Positions 15,255-17,115 of a stretch of DNA of 17,115 nt are shown here, in pieces. The stretch is from contig JAFAOZ010000252.1 of NCBI GenBank assembly GCA_019247395.1, forward strand, positions 1-17,115, written 5' to 3'. This DNA comes from Vulcanimicrobiota bacterium (GTDB lineage: Bacteria; Vulcanimicrobiota; Vulcanimicrobiia; Vulcanimicrobiales; Vulcanimicrobiaceae). Both the position numbers and the translations under genes were made by a program. The notes below the pieces were generated by a model that had not been told where the DNA came from, ran no database searches, and worked only from the letters and a program-made list of their open reading frames with translations. Positions within the stretch are counted from its first letter, which is position 1. Every line of letters begins with the position of its first letter.

Positions 15255-16599
15255 GCCGCTCGCGACGATCGCCGCGTTGCTCGCGCTCGCAGGGTGCGCG
15301 CATGTGCGCGACACGCTCGCTCCCGCCGGTGACACGATCCCGTTTGCGGCAACTCGCGCGGCGAGGACGCCGATCGAGCACGTCGTCTTCGTGATTCAAG
15401 AGAACCGCTCGTTCAACAATCTCTTCATGGGCTATCCCGGCGCCACGACGGCAAGCTACGGCTACGACACCCACGGCCACAAAATACGGTTGCTCCCGTA
15501 CGCGCTTGCGATCACGTGGGATCTCGGCCACTCCGCCGCGTCGTTCATTTCCGCGTGCGACGGAACCGGAAACCTTCCGGGAACGAAGTGCAAAATGGAC
15601 GGTTGGAACGGCGAAAACAATTCGCCGAACGCGCCGAAGAACGCGCCCTACTCATATGTCCGGCGCGCGGACGTCGCACCCTATTGGGATATCGCCGGAC
15701 AATACGTGCTCGCCGACCGCATCTTTGCATCGAACCTGGACGGCAGCTTCATCGCGCACCAGTATCTCGTCGCAGCCTACGCAAGCCGCGGCGTCGATTA
15801 TCCGTACGGCTCATGGGGATGCGAAGGCGGCAAGACCGATACGGTTCCGACGTTGCGGAACGACCGAACCCTGGGCAATCCTATTACGGCCTGCTTCGAC
15901 AATCCGACGATCGCGAGCGAAGCCGACGCGGCGGACGTGAGCTGGCGATTCTACGCGGGCGACATCTCCGGCGATGGGGGGCTCTGGTCGTCCTACCAAG
16001 CCGACCGCGCCATCTACAATGGAAAGGACTGGAGCACCGACGTGATCAACCCGCCGGCCCAGTTTTTGAAGGACGTCGGCAACGGCAAGCTCGCGAACAT
16101 CACGTGGATCACGCCCACCTGGAGCACGTCCGATCATCCGTCGGGCGACGCGACCGACGGCCCTGCGTGGGTTGCAAGCGTGGTGAACGCCGTCGGCACG
16201 AGCAAGTTCTGGAACTCGACGGCAATCTTCATCATGTGGGACGATTGGGGCGGCTTCTTCGATCCGGTCAAGCCGATATTCCGAGATTACGACGGTCTCG
16301 GATTCCGCGTACCCCTCTTAATCGTATCGCCGTACGCAAAGCGTGGCTCGGTAACGCACGTGCAGTACGAGACGGCGAGCGTACTGCGATTTATCGAGGA
16401 CAACTTCGGTTTGCCGGCGCTTGCCAAGAGCGACGCGCGCTCGAACGATCCGGCGGCGGATTCGGCGGCATTCGACTACCATCAGCCGCCGCGCAAGTTC
16501 AAAAAAATTCCGGGCGCGTTATCCGAATCGTATTGGATGCACGTACAGCGCGCGCAAGAGCGGCGAAAGCGGCCGGTGACGGCCCTTGGAGACGATTGA
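15247..16599 (+). CDS. Lipoprotein phosphoesterase H (PF04185), FDPV variant
   Basis: A 450-residue lipoprotein read from the GTG at 15247, which overlaps the last 8 bases of G (GTGATTAG). This start gives a compact signal peptide, VIRPLATIAALLALAGC, with lipid Cys17. A longer open frame reaches back to 15079, but it lies inside G and is Arg-rich, so it is rejected. Landmarks: QENRSF (Glu52-Asn53), SNLDGSFIAHQ (Ser167), TSDHPS at 294-299, and WDDWGGFFDPV (Asp332-Asp333, Pro340). It is the sister of G: both have APYW before the SNLDGSF motif, WGCEGG, ASEADAA, YQADR and an FDPVKP segment. The tail is basic (residues 435-443). Translation is probably coupled to G. A strong terminator begins at its stop codon. 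Inferred to be a lipid-anchored extracytoplasmic phosphoesterase; substrate unknown. Confidence 0.9.
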   Translation: MIRPLATIAALLALAGCAHVRDTLAPAGDTIPFAATRAARTPIEHVVFVIQENRSFNNLFMGYPGATTASYGYDTHGHKIRLLPYALAITWDLGHSAASFISACDGTGNLPGTKCKMDGWNGENNSPNAPKNAPYSYVRRADVAPYWDIAGQYVLADRIFASNLDGSFIAHQYLVAAYASRGVDYPYGSWGCEGGKTDTVPTLRNDRTLGNPITACFDNPTIASEADAADVSWRFYAGDISGDGGLWSSYQADRAIYNGKDWSTDVINPPAQFLKDVGNGKLANITWITPTWSTSDHPSGDATDGPAWVASVVNAVGTSKFWNSTAIFIMWDDWGGFFDPVKPIFRDYDGLGFRVPLLIVSPYAKRGSVTHVQYETASVLRFIEDNFGLPALAKSDARSNDPAADSAAFDYHQPPRKFKKIPGALSESYWMHVQRAQERRKRPVTALGDD

Positions 16600-16625
16600 G
16601 AGGCCCGGCATACGCCGGGCCTCTC
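16598..16625. terminator. Bidirectional terminator between convergent genes
   Basis: A perfect 12-bp stem (GAGAGGCCCGGC / GCCGGGCCTCTC) with a four-base ATAC loop begins inside the TGA of phosphoesterase H. It lies between H and the convergent lipoprotein gene whose stop is at 16651-16653. The T-tract is poor on both strands (GAGTTTCG on plus), so efficiency is uncertain, but stem strength and position support termination for both genes. Confidence 0.7.
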
Positions 16626-16650
16626 GAGTTTCGCTTCGTGCGGTTTCGAA

Positions 16651-17115
16651 CTAGCCGCCGATGAGACCGATTGCGCCGGTGATGCAGCTTCCGGACGGAT
16701 ATCCGCAAGCCGAAATGTTCTCGGCGTAAATGACCTTACCGTTGCTGTTCTTGATCTTCTTGACCGTGAGCGTGTTAGTCGTCGGGTTGCCGGGGTTCGG
16801 CGACCACGAGACTTTGATCTTCTTGTACTTCTTGCCGGTCTTGGCGCTGACGACCGTTCCGGACCACGTGTAGTTGCCGACGAGGCCCGAGGTGCAGTTA
16901 CCCGACGACGAGATGCAGATCCCGATCGTATTGGCGCCCTTGTACAGGGTTACGCAGGTGAAGTACTGAGAGGGGCACGACGCGAGATGTTGCACGCCAT
17001 ACGCGACGAGCTGAACTTGGTGCCGGCCCATCGGCGCAGTAGACGAGCCGCCGGACAGCGACTGAGAGCCGCCGGACGTCGAACATCCGCCAAGTGCCAA
17101 ACTTGCTGCGAGCAC
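16651..17115 (-). CDS. Small cysteine-rich lipoprotein of unknown function, 5' end outside window
   Basis: The minus strand codes for 154 residues and the frame is still open at the right edge. The visible N-terminus, LAASLALGGC, is the end of a lipoprotein signal peptide, with lipid Cys at position 11 of the visible part. A GTG sits exactly at the edge but would leave too short and uncharged a signal, so the real start is expected beyond the window. After a Gly/Ser-rich linker the mature part has six further cysteines (positions 47, 54, 67, 74, 137, 144), enough for three disulfides, and a beta-rich composition with a basic KTGKKYKKIKVSW stretch near 92-104. I recognise no family. It converges on phosphoesterase H and is not in the same operon as the hydrolases. 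Confidence 0.75.
   Translation of the reverse strand: MLAASLALGGCSTSGGSQSLSGGSSTAPMGRHQVQLVAYGVQHLASCPSQYFTCVTLYKGANTIGICISSSGNCTSGLVGNYTWSGTVVSAKTGKKYKKIKVSWSPNPGNPTTNTLTVKKIKNSNGKVIYAENISACGYPSGSCITGAIGLIGG

Overview
The window is a GC-rich, densely packed bacterial segment dominated by one protein family. Ten of its thirteen genes are predicted lipoprotein hydrolases. Eight are paralogous phosphoesterases of the PF04185 type (acid phosphatase / non-haemolytic phospholipase C branch of the alkaline phosphatase superfamily). Two are sedolisin-like (S53) serine-carboxyl peptidases. Frequent GTG starts, lipoprotein signals and acid-type hydrolases suggest an uncultured soil lineage from an acidic habitat, such as Candidatus Eremiobacterota or a similar phylum. 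That placement is an inference from gene content and cannot be proved here.

Layout from left to right. (1) At 1-191, minus strand, lies the N-terminal end of a TsaC/Sua5 tRNA-modification enzyme, which runs off the left edge. (2) At 236-5632, plus strand, phosphoesterase A is followed by a type III polyketide synthase-like enzyme, a sulfotransferase and phosphoesterase B. The last three are closely spaced (8 and 21 bases) and probably one operon. (3) At 5692-11033, minus strand, four phosphoesterases overlap end to end and are transcribed F-E-D-C. F/D and E/C resemble each other, so the operon looks like a duplicated two-gene unit. (4) At 11214-13807, plus strand, are two sedolisin-like lipoproteins with matching ribosome-binding sites and a strong terminator between them. 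(5) At 13839-16599, plus strand, are phosphoesterases G and H, which overlap by 8 bases. (6) At 16651-17115, minus strand, is a cysteine-rich small lipoprotein of unknown function. It converges on H across a bidirectional terminator, and its start lies beyond the right edge.

The eight phosphoesterases fall into three groups that match their loci: A/B, C-F and G/H. All keep the QENR[ST]F motif, an SFxAHQ motif and WDDWGG. They differ at the His of the usual YDHV motif: A, C and E keep it, while B, D, F, G and H have Pro. The simplest reading is a surface-anchored, locally expanded digestive repertoire that releases phosphate and amino acids from organic matter or dead cells, with an adjacent small pathway that may make a sulfated polyketide or lipid. 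The substrates are unknown.

No gene-free stretch exceeds 300 bases. The largest gaps are 11034-11213 (divergent promoter region), 12480-12610 (terminator plus leader) and 1604-1703 (nothing clear seen). No RNA genes, insertion sequences or CRISPR arrays were recognised.
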